From contig NZ_LT838272.1 of NCBI RefSeq assembly GCF_900176005.1, positions 887,587 to 951,586 on the forward strand: a stretch of DNA of 64,000 bases, written 5' to 3'. The notes below the pieces were generated by a model that searched no databases, was not told where the DNA came from, and was given only the letters and a program-made list of their open reading frames with translations. Within the stretch, counting starts at the first letter, position 1; each line of letters starts with the position of its first letter. Below are positions 18,815 to 27,467 of the stretch, piece after piece. This stretch comes from Thermanaeromonas toyohensis ToBE (GTDB taxonomy: Bacteria > Bacillota > DSM-521 > Neomoorellales > Neomoorellaceae). A program made the position numbers and the translations under genes.

Positions 18815-19756
18815 ATGAAAAGGGCGAAATTCTTTACCTTGATAGTTGTTATTATTATGGCGACTCTAAGTTTGCTTGTGGGATGCGGCCAGAAGGCCCC
18901 TGAGCAAGCTAAAAAGGCGGAAACAGGAGGAGCTTCGAAGGCAACTATTGGGCTAGCTATTTCTACTCTAAACAATCCTTTCTTTGTCGATTTGAGGGAC
19001 GGCGCCCAGCAGGCTGCTAGTCTTCTAGGGGTAGATCTAATCGTAGTTGATGGTCAGAACGATTCCTCCAAGCAGCTCTCTAGCGTGGAAGATTTGATTA
19101 CCAAGAAGGTTAAAGTGTTGTTGATAAATCCTACGGACAGTAATGCTATAGTTCCCGCCATTGAGGCTGCCAACAAAGCTGGAATACCGGTTATAACGGT
19201 AGATAGGGCTGCAGCGGGAGGCCAGGTAGCTTCACATATTGCTTCGGATAATGTACAAGGCGGCAAGATGGCAGCTAAGTTTCTTATTGACAAGCTAGGT
19301 GGCAAGGGCCTAGTAGTAGAGCTAGAAGGTATCCCTGGCACTTCAGCGGCCCGCGATCGGGGTAAAGGATTTGAAGAAGAGATAAGCAAAGCTAAAGATA
19401 TGAAGATTATAGCCAAGCAGACAGCCGACTTTGACCGGGCCAAAGGTATGCAGGTAATGGAGAATATTTTACAGGCTCAACCTAAAATAGATGCCGTATT
19501 TGCTCAGAATGACGAGATGGCTTTGGGTGCTATAGAAGCCATCAAAGGAGCCAAGCGGGAGAATATTATAGTGGTAGGCTTTGATGGTACCAAAGATGCT
19601 CTAGAGGCTATAAAAGCAGGAACTATGACGGCTACCATAGCCCAAAAACCTAAGGATATGGGCCGGATCGCTGTGGAAACAGCAGTGAAAATAATAAAAG
19701 GCGAGAAAGTAGAATCTTTTATCCCTGTGCCACTAGAGCTCATAACTAAAAAATAG
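18815..19756 (+). CDS. rbsB: D-ribose-binding lipoprotein
   Basis: A 313-residue sugar-binding protein. A signal peptide ends in the lipobox LLVGC, with the lipid-bearing cysteine at residue 24, so the protein is anchored to the outer face of the membrane. The mature part has the type I periplasmic-binding signature IGLAISTLNNPFFVDLRDGA, a DGQNDSSKQLSSVEDLI segment, and PTDSNAIVPAIEAANKAGIPV. AAAAGGAGG precedes the start. An 86-bp gap from rbsC and a hairpin after the stop suggest it can be expressed at a separate level. Confidence 0.93.
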   Translation: MKRAKFFTLIVVIIMATLSLLVGCGQKAPEQAKKAETGGASKATIGLAISTLNNPFFVDLRDGAQQAASLLGVDLIVVDGQNDSSKQLSSVEDLITKKVKVLLINPTDSNAIVPAIEAANKAGIPVITVDRAAAGGQVASHIASDNVQGGKMAAKFLIDKLGGKGLVVELEGIPGTSAARDRGKGFEEEISKAKDMKIIAKQTADFDRAKGMQVMENILQAQPKIDAVFAQNDEMALGAIEAIKGAKRENIIVVGFDGTKDALEAIKAGTMTATIAQKPKDMGRIAVETAVKIIKGEKVESFIPVPLELITKK

Positions 19757-19777
19757 GTAATAAGAACATTGGACCGG

Positions 19778-19817
19778 GGCTGTAATCCTGCCTTAATTCA
19801 TTGGCAGGATTACAGCC
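19778..19817. terminator. Perfect 15-bp inverted repeat between rbsB and truD
   Basis: GGCTGTAATCCTGCC at 19778-19792 is followed, after a 10-base loop, by its exact reverse complement at 19803-19817. It lies 21 bp after the rbsB stop and between convergent genes, as a terminator would. However, no run of T follows it on either strand. It may therefore act as a transcript-end stabiliser rather than a classical intrinsic terminator. Confidence 0.6.
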
Positions 19818-19917
19818 TAAGAAGATGTGGTAAGAGATACAGGGTTTCATCTTTGCTAGATATACCTCAAGAAGGGTTCTAGCTTTCTCTATTGCTATCG
19901 GCCTTAAGCGTACGCTG

Positions 19918-21084
19918 TTAATGCTCCGGCATGGTTAGCCTTTTTATAAGCATCGTTCCATAGCTTCCCCGGGGTAAGCGGAAGGAAAGGCGGATCTTTT
20001 GTTTCCCCGGATATAGCTCATCAGCTTCCGGTGGATCCACTTTTAAGTCATGGGGGATGACAATGGCCTCCCGCGGGGTGGACTTGAAAAAAGCCTGCCT
20101 AAGCTTAGAGAGGTTAAAATGGCTGGGTTTTAATCCCTTCTCTTCTAGGATCCCTATAAATAATCGCTCACTCTGGGCGTCAGGGAACTCCATACGTTTA
20201 GCAGCTAAAGGAAGCTCTAAGCTTTTAAGATAAAGGAGAATGTTTGTGTCTAGGCGCCGGTAGAAGAGATAGGGCCCAGCCACCCCTGGCACGGCTGTCA
20301 AGTCAAGCCTTAGCTCTCTCAAGATCCTTCTTAGCAATTCGTTCCAAAGAAAACTCTGATAAGCCGCGAAAAATAAGGAGAGCTCTTCCCCGGGAATCAT
20401 ACGGAGGGCTTCTAAAAAGGCCTTAGGTTTTTGGGTAAGCAAAGAAAATATTTTCTTTTCCATAGCGGTTTTAGCATGAAGCAAACAAGCGTCCCAATCC
20501 CCCCAGTGTTGGCGAAAAAAGCGCTTCCGCTGCTTGGCCTCTCTCTTTTCTTCTTTATAGATGGCGGTAAGGTAGATCTCCAGGGCACCTTTGTAGTGCT
20601 TTTTAAGCAGCCTCTCGGCAAGGAAACCCCTTTCCCGGTCTAAACTACCAAAGCGCTGGTCATCAAAATAATTGGGATAGCCAAATTCCTTTACTTCATC
20701 AACTTGGTGGCTTAGGCGGGAGAGCTCTTCATTATCCAAGGCCCGCAAAGTTATAGTGAAAGCGTTACCTTTAATGAGGTCAGGGCCCATGGGGCGGTCC
20801 ATATAGCCTATAGCTTTTAGAGAAAAATTTTTATCTACAGTTGTTAAATCAGCCGGATACTTAACACTTACATACTGGAAGGTATGGGCGTGCCTATCCT
20901 TTTTACCTCCATAGGAGAATAGGCGATAGGGGAGATTATACTTACGGGCAATTCTTAATAAAAGATCGACGGTATTCCATCCTTTCTTTTCTAAAAGGTA
21001 TAACCGGTAAGGGCCTAAAGGCTTAAGGGGAAGATGGGCTAGCTCTTTTACTACAAAATCTTCAGGGATCACCTTGAGTTTCAT
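19918..21084 (-). CDS. truD: tRNA pseudouridine synthase D
   Basis: A 388-residue TruD-family pseudouridine synthase, which in E. coli modifies U13 of tRNA-Glu. Residues include FVVKELAHLPLKPLGPYRLY near the N-terminus, the catalytic-aspartate motif GGKKDRHAHTFQYV at about residue 60, and NYFDDQRFGS at about residue 137. The central insertion domain is present (FFAAYQSFLWNELLRR). The family is patchily distributed in Gram-positives. It stands alone on the minus strand between two plus-strand sugar operons and shows no operon partner. Confidence 0.88.
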   Translation of the reverse strand: MKLKVIPEDFVVKELAHLPLKPLGPYRLYLLEKKGWNTVDLLLRIARKYNLPYRLFSYGGKKDRHAHTFQYVSVKYPADLTTVDKNFSLKAIGYMDRPMGPDLIKGNAFTITLRALDNEELSRLSHQVDEVKEFGYPNYFDDQRFGSLDRERGFLAERLLKKHYKGALEIYLTAIYKEEKREAKQRKRFFRQHWGDWDACLLHAKTAMEKKIFSLLTQKPKAFLEALRMIPGEELSLFFAAYQSFLWNELLRRILRELRLDLTAVPGVAGPYLFYRRLDTNILLYLKSLELPLAAKRMEFPDAQSERLFIGILEEKGLKPSHFNLSKLRQAFFKSTPREAIVIPHDLKVDPPEADELYPGKQKIRLSFRLPRGSYGTMLIKRLTMPEH

Positions 21085-21284
21085 TATTTGGTAAACCTTC
21101 CTTAAAAAGCTTCTTTTGGTACCCGCTCAATACCTAACCCACTACCATTATGGCGCTAAACCCCATTTCTTATCAATACCAATTACTTCATGTTATAATA
21201 CGAGCCTTTTTAAAAAATGTTCTCCTTGAAGGAAGGGATAAATCTTTTTGTGTTGAATATTATCATAAAGTGGACCATAGTTTC

Positions 21285-21310
21285 ATAATATAAACCATAT
21301 AATATAAACC
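21285..21310. repeat. Tandem 12-bp direct repeat upstream of eda
   Basis: ATAATATAAACC occurs at 21285-21296 and again at 21299-21310, 14 bp apart, inside the leader of the KDPG aldolase gene. It lies about 30-55 bp before the ATG and includes a TATAAT (21298-21303). It may be the binding site of the IclR/KdgR-type regulator encoded downstream, or part of the promoter. The whole 21085-21339 gap is AT-rich and otherwise holds nothing recognisable. Confidence 0.45.
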
Positions 21311-21339
21311 CAAAACATGAAACCGGAGGTAAGAGGCCC

Positions 21340-21981
21340 ATGCAGAAGCTTAAAACCATGCAGCGTATTATTGACTGCGGTATTGTAGCCGTGGTGCGGG
21401 CGGAAGGGCCGGAACAGGCACTTAAAATTGCGGAGGCCATCAAGGCTGGGGGTGTGGAGGCCATCGAGATCGCCCTTACCGTCCCCGGCGCCATAGACGT
21501 TATCCGGGAACTTGCCCGGGCTTACCGTAATGGGGAGATACTCATTGGAGCTGGAACAGTCCTGGATGCCGAGACGGCGCGGGCAGCCATCCTTGCCGGA
21601 GCCGAATTTTTAGTTAGCCCCTGTTTGAACTTGGATATGATCAAGATGTGTAACCGTTACCAGAAGGTCAGCATGCCTGGGGCTATGTCCATAAAAGAAG
21701 TGGTGGAAGTGATGGAAGCGGGCGGCGATTTTGTAAAGTTATTCCCGGGGAGTGCTTTCGGTCCGGAAATGGTAAAGGCTATTAAAGGCCCTCTGCCTTA
21801 TGCACCTTTGGTTCCTACTGGTGGGGTAAGCCTAGAAAATGTAGCCGAATGGATTAAGGCTGGATGCGAAGCAGTAGGCGTGGGCGGCGAGCTCACTAAA
21901 GGGGCTAAAACAGGCAATTATGAGCTGGTAACCGAAACGGCGAAAAAATTTGTGGAGGCCATTCGGGCTGCCCGTAAGTAA
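21340..21981 (+). CDS. eda: 2-dehydro-3-deoxyphosphogluconate aldolase
   Basis: A 213-residue KDPG/KHG aldolase that splits 2-keto-3-deoxy-6-phosphogluconate into pyruvate and glyceraldehyde 3-phosphate. Motifs are GIVAVVRAE, EIALTVPGAIDVI, the GAGTVLDAETA segment, and DFVKLFPGSAFGP with the Schiff-base lysine, then VPTGGVSLEN. GGAGG precedes the ATG. It is followed 140 bp later by a 2-keto-3-deoxygluconate kinase gene, giving a KDG degradation unit. Confidence 0.93.
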   Translation: MQKLKTMQRIIDCGIVAVVRAEGPEQALKIAEAIKAGGVEAIEIALTVPGAIDVIRELARAYRNGEILIGAGTVLDAETARAAILAGAEFLVSPCLNLDMIKMCNRYQKVSMPGAMSIKEVVEVMEAGGDFVKLFPGSAFGPEMVKAIKGPLPYAPLVPTGGVSLENVAEWIKAGCEAVGVGGELTKGAKTGNYELVTETAKKFVEAIRAARK

Positions 21982-22121
21982 AAGAGAAGGAGGAACGTAC
22001 TGGAGTTAGCGCGTAAAGAACTTAGGTAAAGAAAACTGGGGCTAAAAAGAACCTTAGGATTGCCCGAGAGCTAATCGAGGGTTAGGCGCTTGTAGAATTA
22101 ATTTTTGAGGAGGAACTTTCC

Positions 22122-23144
22122 ATGGCTAAAGTAGTAACCTTCGGCGAGATAATGCTTAGGCTTTCACCTCCAGGGTATTCCCGGCTGGTGCAGGCGGACC
22201 ACCTAGAGGTCACCTACGGCGGCGGGGAAGCCAATGTAGCTGTATCTATTGCCAATTACGGTGGTGATGCAGCCTTTGTAACTAAGGTGCCTGCTAATCC
22301 CTTAGGCCAGGCAGCCATTAATCATCTGCGCCGTTTTGGAGTAGATACCCGCTATATTTTGCGGGGAGGTGAACGCCTGGGGATTTACTTCCTGGAGCAT
22401 GGCGCTTCCCAGCGGCCCTCTAAAGTGGTGTATGATCGTAAGGGTTCCAGCATTTCTCAAGTACAACCCGGCGAATTTAATTGGGAGGAGATCTTCCAGG
22501 GAGCTAAATGGTTCCACTTCACTGGAATCACACCGGCCTTGGGGGATAATGTGGCCGCGGTGACTCTGGAAGCCGTGCAGGCGGCCAAGAAGCTGGGCCT
22601 TACGGTTAGCTGCGATCTTAACTACCGTAAGAACCTATGGTCGCCCGCCAAGGCTCAGGAGACTATGACTAAGCTAATACAATATGTAGACATTGCCATT
22701 GGCAATGAAGAGGATGCGGAGAAGGTTTTTGGAATTAAAGCCGCAGCCTCGGATGTGACTACAGGTCAGCTTAACGAAGAGGGGTACCGGCAGGTGGCTT
22801 TAGAGCTTGTCCGCAGGTTTAACTTGAAGATGGTGGCCATTACTTTAAGGGAGAGCTATTCGGCCTTTGATAACGGTTGGTCGGCCCTCCTTTACGATGG
22901 GAAAGAATTTTACCGCTCCCGACGCTACCAGATCCATATCGTGGACCGGGTAGGAGGCGGGGATGCCTTTGCTGGGGGGCTGATTTATGCCCTCATGGAA
23001 GGTTTCCACGTACGCGATGCTCTAGAATTTGCGGTAGCTGCTTCTTGTCTAAAGCACACCATACCTGGTGACTTTAACCATGTCACCCGGGAGGAAGTAA
23101 TGACCCTTATGCAAGGTGATGCTTCTGGACGCGTCCAGAGGTAG
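22122..23144 (+). CDS. kdgK: 2-keto-3-deoxygluconate kinase (PfkB family)
   Basis: A 340-residue PfkB-type sugar kinase, most likely phosphorylating KDG to KDPG for the adjacent aldolase. The N-terminus VTFGEIMLRLSPPGYSRLVQ and GGGEANVAVSIANYGGDA are typical of KdgK. The C-terminal signature VDRVGGGDAFAGGLIYAL contains the catalytic aspartate. GAGGAGG lies upstream of the start. A strong terminator follows the gene. No uronate isomerase or dehydratase is nearby, so the source of KDG is not shown here. Confidence 0.88.
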   Translation: MAKVVTFGEIMLRLSPPGYSRLVQADHLEVTYGGGEANVAVSIANYGGDAAFVTKVPANPLGQAAINHLRRFGVDTRYILRGGERLGIYFLEHGASQRPSKVVYDRKGSSISQVQPGEFNWEEIFQGAKWFHFTGITPALGDNVAAVTLEAVQAAKKLGLTVSCDLNYRKNLWSPAKAQETMTKLIQYVDIAIGNEEDAEKVFGIKAAASDVTTGQLNEEGYRQVALELVRRFNLKMVAITLRESYSAFDNGWSALLYDGKEFYRSRRYQIHIVDRVGGGDAFAGGLIYALMEGFHVRDALEFAVAASCLKHTIPGDFNHVTREEVMTLMQGDASGRVQR

Positions 23145-23216
23145 GTTAAGGATCAAGTTGCCTCGATTATCAACTATTATCAATAATATTTTTCGGTTAA
23201 TTAGTTCTACTAAATT

Positions 23217-23265
23217 AGAGAGTCCCTGGGGCTACTGTTATAATAGCTCCAGGGCTCTCTTTTTT
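23217..23265 (+). terminator. Intrinsic terminator after kdgK
   Basis: An imperfect long stem, about 17 bp: AGAGAGTCCCTGGGGCTA pairs with TAGCTCCAGGGCTCTCT around a 9-base loop, followed at once by a run of T. It ends the eda-kdgK transcript and separates it from the regulator gene. Confidence 0.9.
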
Positions 23266-23304
23266 GATATAGGTTTTAAAAGGAGATTTAAAGGGGTGAT
23301 ACAA

Positions 23305-24096
23305 GTGGGTGAAACAGGGAGCGTACAGGTGTTAGAGAGGGCTCTTAAAATCTTAGAAGCCTTAGCCCGGGAACGGGAAGGACTGGGCCTTAATGAACTT
23401 GCCCGGAGGGTAGGGTTGCATAAGAGTACAACTTACCGACTGCTGCAGACGTTAAAAGAATATGGGTATGTGGATCAGGATAATACTTACGGACACAAGA
23501 AGTATACGTTAGGATTTAAAATACTGGAGCTAAGCGGAAGCCTTCTAGAGGGCCTTGATGTGCGCAAAGTTGCCCGGCCCTATCTTGAGCAACTGGCTGC
23601 CCAGACCCAGGAGGTGGCTCACCTGGTAATTCCCGACGGGGATGAAGCCGTCTATGTAGATAAGGTCGAAGGTAACCGTACTATACGCATGTACTCCCAG
23701 ATCGGACGGAGGGTACCGCTCCATTCTACAGCTGTGGGTAAGGCCATCCTGGCTTGTCTTCCTTGGCCGGAGGTGGAGAGCCTTTTAAGCAATAAGGGGC
23801 TACCCCGGTTTACTTCCCGTACCATCGTTGACTGGAGCACACTAGCAGAGCACTTAGAACAGGTACGCAAGCAGGGTTATGCTGTGGATGATGGAGAAAA
23901 TGAGGAAGGTATCCGCTGCGTAGGTGCTGCTATTTTAGATCATCGGGGTAGGGTAATAGCAGCCTTAAGCCTTTCAGGTTCGGAAGTTCATATGACTTGG
24001 GAAAGGATTCCAGAGCTAGGTAGCCTGGTACGCGAGGCGGCTAAAGAAATTTCTCGCCGGATGGGATTTCAGAGGAATGCTAGCAGGGATTTTTGA
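23305..24096 (+). CDS. IclR family transcriptional regulator (KdgR-like)
   Basis: A 263-residue IclR-type regulator. The N-terminal winged helix reads VQVLERALKILEALAREREG, then LGLNELARRVGLHKSTTYRLLQTL. The C-terminal effector domain carries DDGENEEGIRCVGAAILDHRG, the IclR hallmark. The GTG at 23305 has AAAGGGGTGAT just upstream; an in-frame GTG at 23296 is the alternative, and a much longer frame upstream overlaps kdgK and the terminator. Its position suggests control of eda-kdgK with KDG as effector. Confidence 0.88.
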   Translation: MGETGSVQVLERALKILEALAREREGLGLNELARRVGLHKSTTYRLLQTLKEYGYVDQDNTYGHKKYTLGFKILELSGSLLEGLDVRKVARPYLEQLAAQTQEVAHLVIPDGDEAVYVDKVEGNRTIRMYSQIGRRVPLHSTAVGKAILACLPWPEVESLLSNKGLPRFTSRTIVDWSTLAEHLEQVRKQGYAVDDGENEEGIRCVGAAILDHRGRVIAALSLSGSEVHMTWERIPELGSLVREAAKEISRRMGFQRNASRDF

Positions 24097-24171
24097 TCTA
24101 CCTGGCGAACCATATTTTATGTTAACTTTTTTCTGGGCACAGTTTGAAAGCTGTGAGGGGAGAGAAGAAGA

Positions 24172-24894
24172 ATGCGACGTCTCGGACTTCTGTCTGGCAA
24201 GAAAATTTTGCCCATTGTGTTAGCCCTACTTTTTATCTTTGGACCAGCTGCTGAAGGAGCGGTATATTATAGTCCGGTAGGGTATTATACCCAGCGCTTG
24301 TTTGTTTCCTGGCCAGGGTGGCTTTACCGCTTTAAGCTGGTAACGCAACCTGTTTCCCAGCACTGGCCAGTACCGTCTACCCCTCAATCTCAGCCTACCA
24401 CAGTACCTTCTGCTCAGTTTCAGCCTATTCCGGCCCCTAAACCTAGCCTTATTCCCGCGCCAAAGCCTACACCTACTACTCCTTTGTCTGGGAGTGCTTC
24501 TTACCAGTTAAGTCTTTATGAGCAACGGGTAGTAGAATTGGTAAATGCTGAGCGGCTTAAAGCTGGCCTTACGCCTCTACAAGTAGACCTTGATCTTTCC
24601 CGGGTAGCCCGGCTTAAGGCTGAAGATATGCGGGATAAGAACTACTTTAGCCATAATTCCCCTACCTATGGTTCCTTTATAGAGATGCTACGCCGTTTCG
24701 GGATACCTTACCGGACGGCTGGAGAAAACATCGCTGCTGGCTACCGTAGTCCGGAGGCGGTAGTAGCGGCTTGGATGGCCAGCCCAGGCCATAAAAGCAA
24801 CATTCTTAATCCAACCTTTACCAGACTCGGGGTAGGCTATGCGAGCGGCGGAAGTTATGGCCATTATTGGGTACAACTGTTTATAGGGCGCTAA
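24172..24894 (+). CDS. Secreted CAP (SCP/PR1) domain protein
   Basis: A 240-residue exported protein. Residues 1-30 form a signal peptide with a basic start and a hydrophobic core (ILPIVLALLFIFG). A proline-rich linker follows at ~60-105. The C-terminal ~130 residues are a CAP domain like B. subtilis YkwD: VVELVNAERLKAGLTPL, the MRDKNYFSHNSP histidine region, AGENIAAGYRSPEAVV and GHKSNILNPTFTRLGVG. CAP proteins of this kind are extracellular and of unknown biochemical role. It appears monocistronic, with a terminator after it. Confidence 0.85.
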   Translation: MRRLGLLSGKKILPIVLALLFIFGPAAEGAVYYSPVGYYTQRLFVSWPGWLYRFKLVTQPVSQHWPVPSTPQSQPTTVPSAQFQPIPAPKPSLIPAPKPTPTTPLSGSASYQLSLYEQRVVELVNAERLKAGLTPLQVDLDLSRVARLKAEDMRDKNYFSHNSPTYGSFIEMLRRFGIPYRTAGENIAAGYRSPEAVVAAWMASPGHKSNILNPTFTRLGVGYASGGSYGHYWVQLFIGR

Positions 24895-24908
24895 AGATTT
24901 TGGCTCCG

Positions 24909-24939
24909 GGTGCGGCTAGAGGCGCGCCTTTTTCTTTTT
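24909..24939 (+). terminator. Intrinsic terminator after the CAP gene
   Basis: GGTGCG (24909-24914) pairs with CGCGCC (24923-24928), with one G-T pair, and is followed by TTTTTCTTTTT. It lies 15 bp after the stop codon. The remaining gap to 25070 contains a weak 7-bp dyad (GCTATGA...TCATAGC) and nothing else recognised. Confidence 0.75.
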
Positions 24940-25070
24940 ATGGGAGCTATGAACTTTCTTGCTCATAGCAGGAAAGTAAAGGGGTTATGGCGAATTGACA
25001 GCGAGGGGCAGGAGAAGGCCGGGCTGACATGGTAAAAAACTTGAGCCGGCGGTGGTGAAGGTGGCAGTAT

Positions 25071-25298
25071 ATGGCAGTATACAGGCTCAATGTTTACGGC
25101 GAGATGTGCCCACTGCCCATTATACGTACCAAATTACGGCTTAAAGGTTTGGCCCAGGGTGATATCCTTATTGTGGAAAGCGACCATAGTTGCACAACCC
25201 AAGCCCTGGTGGATGTGGTAAGGAAGATGGGGCACCGCACCCAGGTTCGGGTAGTAGGAAACGGCCTCTGGGAGATCCATATTGAAAAAAGCTCATGA
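25071..25298 (+). CDS. TusA-like sulfur carrier protein
   Basis: A 75-residue TusA/YeeD-type protein. It has the invariant CPLPI motif at residues ~13-17; the cysteine would carry persulfide sulfur. GAAGGTGG lies 6 bp before the ATG. A YeeE/YedE-type membrane transporter and a thiosulfate/polysulfide-reductase-like operon follow, so sulfur delivery in thiosulfate uptake or reduction is the likely job rather than tRNA thiolation. Confidence 0.85.
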   Translation: MAVYRLNVYGEMCPLPIIRTKLRLKGLAQGDILIVESDHSCTTQALVDVVRKMGHRTQVRVVGNGLWEIHIEKSS

Positions 25299-25300
25299 CG

Positions 25301-26194
25301 CTAGCAGAAAGCTTTAGGGTTCGACAAGATGAAGCGGCAAAACCGTTTTTGAAGATTGTTCATGGGTTTTCCCCGGTGGTAGACAATGTTGAAGGTGGTG
25401 CGGAAGGAGATACCTTCCACCTTAAGAGCTTTTAAAGTACCGCTTCCCAGCTCGGCCTTGACGGTAAGCCGGGAAAGGAGAGAAACCCCGTGACCGGCGG
25501 CTACGGCCGACTTTATAGCATCATTACTGTTGAGTTCCAGGACTACGTTCAAATCTTTAAGGGAAAGACCTTGTTCTTGTAGAGCCCTGGCAATAGTTTG
25601 GCGCGTCCCGGAACCTTCTTCCCGGATGATTAAGGGAAGAGTACGTAGCTCCTTAAGGGTAACTGTATCCGGGCCCTGCCAGCTGGGATTAACGATGAGC
25701 AGCAATTCATCCTCGGCCACGCCCCTGGTTACCAGCCCGGGTACCTCTACTGGTCCCTCGATTAGACCCAGGTCGATGCTCCTTTCCAGGAGCCGCTGGA
25801 TGGTTTCTTCACGGTTGGCCACCAGGAGGCGGATGTTAGCTCCCGGGTATTTCTCTTTAAAGGTGTAAATGGTGCAGGGGAGGGCGTAACTCCCGATGCT
25901 GCTACTGGCTCCCACAATTAAGTGCTCATGTCCGCTCTTCCAGCTTTCTATATCGCGCTTCATGTTCTCTACTAGCTTTAGGAGGGTTTGACCATACTCA
26001 TAGACTATTTCCCCTACTTCAGTGAGTTCTACACCTTTATTGGTCCGGGTAAGGAGCTCTGCGTCCAGGTTATTTTCTAGAAGCTGGATTTGATAGCTTA
26101 AGGAAGATTGGGAGATATGAAGGATACGAGCGGCTTCGGAGATAGACTTTACCTGGGCTACCGTGCAGAAGGCTTGGATATGGGCCAGATTCAT
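25301..26194 (-). CDS. LysR family transcriptional regulator
   Basis: A 297-residue LysR regulator. The N-terminal helix-turn-helix reads FCTVAQVKSISEAARILHIS then QSSLSYQIQLLENNL. The effector domain contains VGASSSIGSYALPCTIYTF and REEGSGTRQTI, resembling the CysB/CysL-like subgroup. It is divergent from the YedE-like transporter gene (86 bp between their starts) and convergent with the TusA-like gene, with 2 bp between. Control of the sulfur genes is the natural guess. Confidence 0.9.
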   Translation of the reverse strand: MNLAHIQAFCTVAQVKSISEAARILHISQSSLSYQIQLLENNLDAELLTRTNKGVELTEVGEIVYEYGQTLLKLVENMKRDIESWKSGHEHLIVGASSSIGSYALPCTIYTFKEKYPGANIRLLVANREETIQRLLERSIDLGLIEGPVEVPGLVTRGVAEDELLLIVNPSWQGPDTVTLKELRTLPLIIREEGSGTRQTIARALQEQGLSLKDLNVVLELNSNDAIKSAVAAGHGVSLLSRLTVKAELGSGTLKALKVEGISFRTTFNIVYHRGKPMNNLQKRFCRFILSNPKAFC

Positions 26195-26279
26195 CAGTTT
26201 CCCTCCTCGCTTTTAAGCGGAGGTGCTTAGCTATCCTTTTTCTACATATACTGAGCTTAATCCTGCTGAGGTGGTAGGA

Positions 26280-27467
26280 GTGCCGGCCGGGGTGAAGTCT
26301 CAACTACCCCAGGCTCTAATCTTTTTAGCTTTAGCCTTAGGGTTAACCGCCTGGTTGAGAAGCCAGGATATTTTGCTAGCCGGGACCTGGCTGTTCGGCT
26401 TAAGCTTAGGTTACGTCCTGCAGAGGAGCCGTTTCTGTTTTGTGGCTTGTTTCCGGGACCCTTGGATCACGGGGAACACTTCCTTAAGCCGGGCCCTGGT
26501 GCTCTCCCTTATGATTGCTACCCTGGCCTTTGCTTTGGCCTCCCTGTATTTAGACCGTCCGGGCGAGGTGTACCCGGTCGGGTGGCATATGCTGCTGGGA
26601 GGGTTTATTTTTGGAATAGGTATGGTATTGGCCGGAGGTTGCGCTACCGGAACCTTAACTCGGGCGGGCGAAGGCCATGTGCTCCAATGGCTGGTTTTAA
26701 TAGCCTTCATTCTTGGTTCCCTATGGGGGGCCCATGATTTTGGATGGTGGCATAAGGTTTTTATTAAGGAGGCGCCCCTCATCTTTTTCCCGGACTGGGC
26801 GGGTTGGTTCTGGGCCCTCTTTTTACAGATAGTTTTTTTGGGCGGGATTTACTTAGGGCTACTTCGCCTAGAAAGAAGGGCTTTCCCAGGCACCCTCAGT
26901 ACTTCCTCTATTCAAATAAAAGGTCTCGAAGAGGTAAGTAAACAACCCTTCTGGTCCCGCGCCTGGCCTTATTGGGTAGGAGGGGTGCTAATAGCTTTGC
27001 TAGATGCTGGACTTTTGGTGTTTAGGGGTAGCCCCTGGGGTATAACCACTGCCTTTACTTATTGGGGAGCAAAGATCTACCGTCTGCTGGGTGGAGCTCC
27101 AGAATCCTGGTATTATTTTATGCTGCCTGAGAATGCCCTGGCGTTAAAAACGCCTTTTTTTCGTGAGCCCCGGACTATTTTAAATCTAGGTATAATAGCT
27201 GGTTCCCTTCTTTCGGCCCTGTTCGCTTCGGAATTCCGGGCGCGCTTTCCCAGAAGTTTCCAGGGAGCAACCTGGTCCTTGGCCGGAGGCCTCCTTATGG
27301 GGTATGGTGCCCGGGTAGGTATGGGATGCAACATAGGTAGCTTTTTCAATGGGATAGCTTCGTTATCCTTGCATGGATTTGTATTTGGATTAGGGTTAGT
27401 ATTAGGTGCTTATCTAGGCATCCATCTTCTGCTACGCTTTCTAGTGGGGGACCTATCGAAAGCTTGA
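26280..27467 (+). CDS. YeeE/YedE family sulfur transporter
   Basis: A ~395-residue polytopic membrane protein of the YeeE/YedE (TsuA-like) family, members of which import thiosulfate. Two halves each carry the conserved motif: RSRFCFVACFRDPWITG and GFIFGIGMVLAGGCATGTL in the first, and GGLLMGYGARVGMGCNIGSFF in the second, with cysteines in each. The start is uncertain: the GTG at 26280 has GAGGTGG upstream, while a GTG at 26223 would add 19 residues. The nearby TusA-like gene is the usual partner of this family. Confidence 0.85.
   Translation: MPAGVKSQLPQALIFLALALGLTAWLRSQDILLAGTWLFGLSLGYVLQRSRFCFVACFRDPWITGNTSLSRALVLSLMIATLAFALASLYLDRPGEVYPVGWHMLLGGFIFGIGMVLAGGCATGTLTRAGEGHVLQWLVLIAFILGSLWGAHDFGWWHKVFIKEAPLIFFPDWAGWFWALFLQIVFLGGIYLGLLRLERRAFPGTLSTSSIQIKGLEEVSKQPFWSRAWPYWVGGVLIALLDAGLLVFRGSPWGITTAFTYWGAKIYRLLGGAPESWYYFMLPENALALKTPFFREPRTILNLGIIAGSLLSALFASEFRARFPRSFQGATWSLAGGLLMGYGARVGMGCNIGSFFNGIASLSLHGFVFGLGLVLGAYLGIHLLLRFLVGDLSKA

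Noticed and set aside
22001-22085. A possible tiny coding remnant after GAAGGAGG between eda and kdgK
   Set aside because: A good ribosome site is followed only by CTG and nine codons, and a second short frame shows no recognisable similarity. Too short to support.
24945-24968. GCTATGA...TCATAGC dyad ahead of the TusA-like gene, considered as a riboswitch or operator
   Set aside because: A 7-bp arm alone, with no conserved core; not enough to assign a function.
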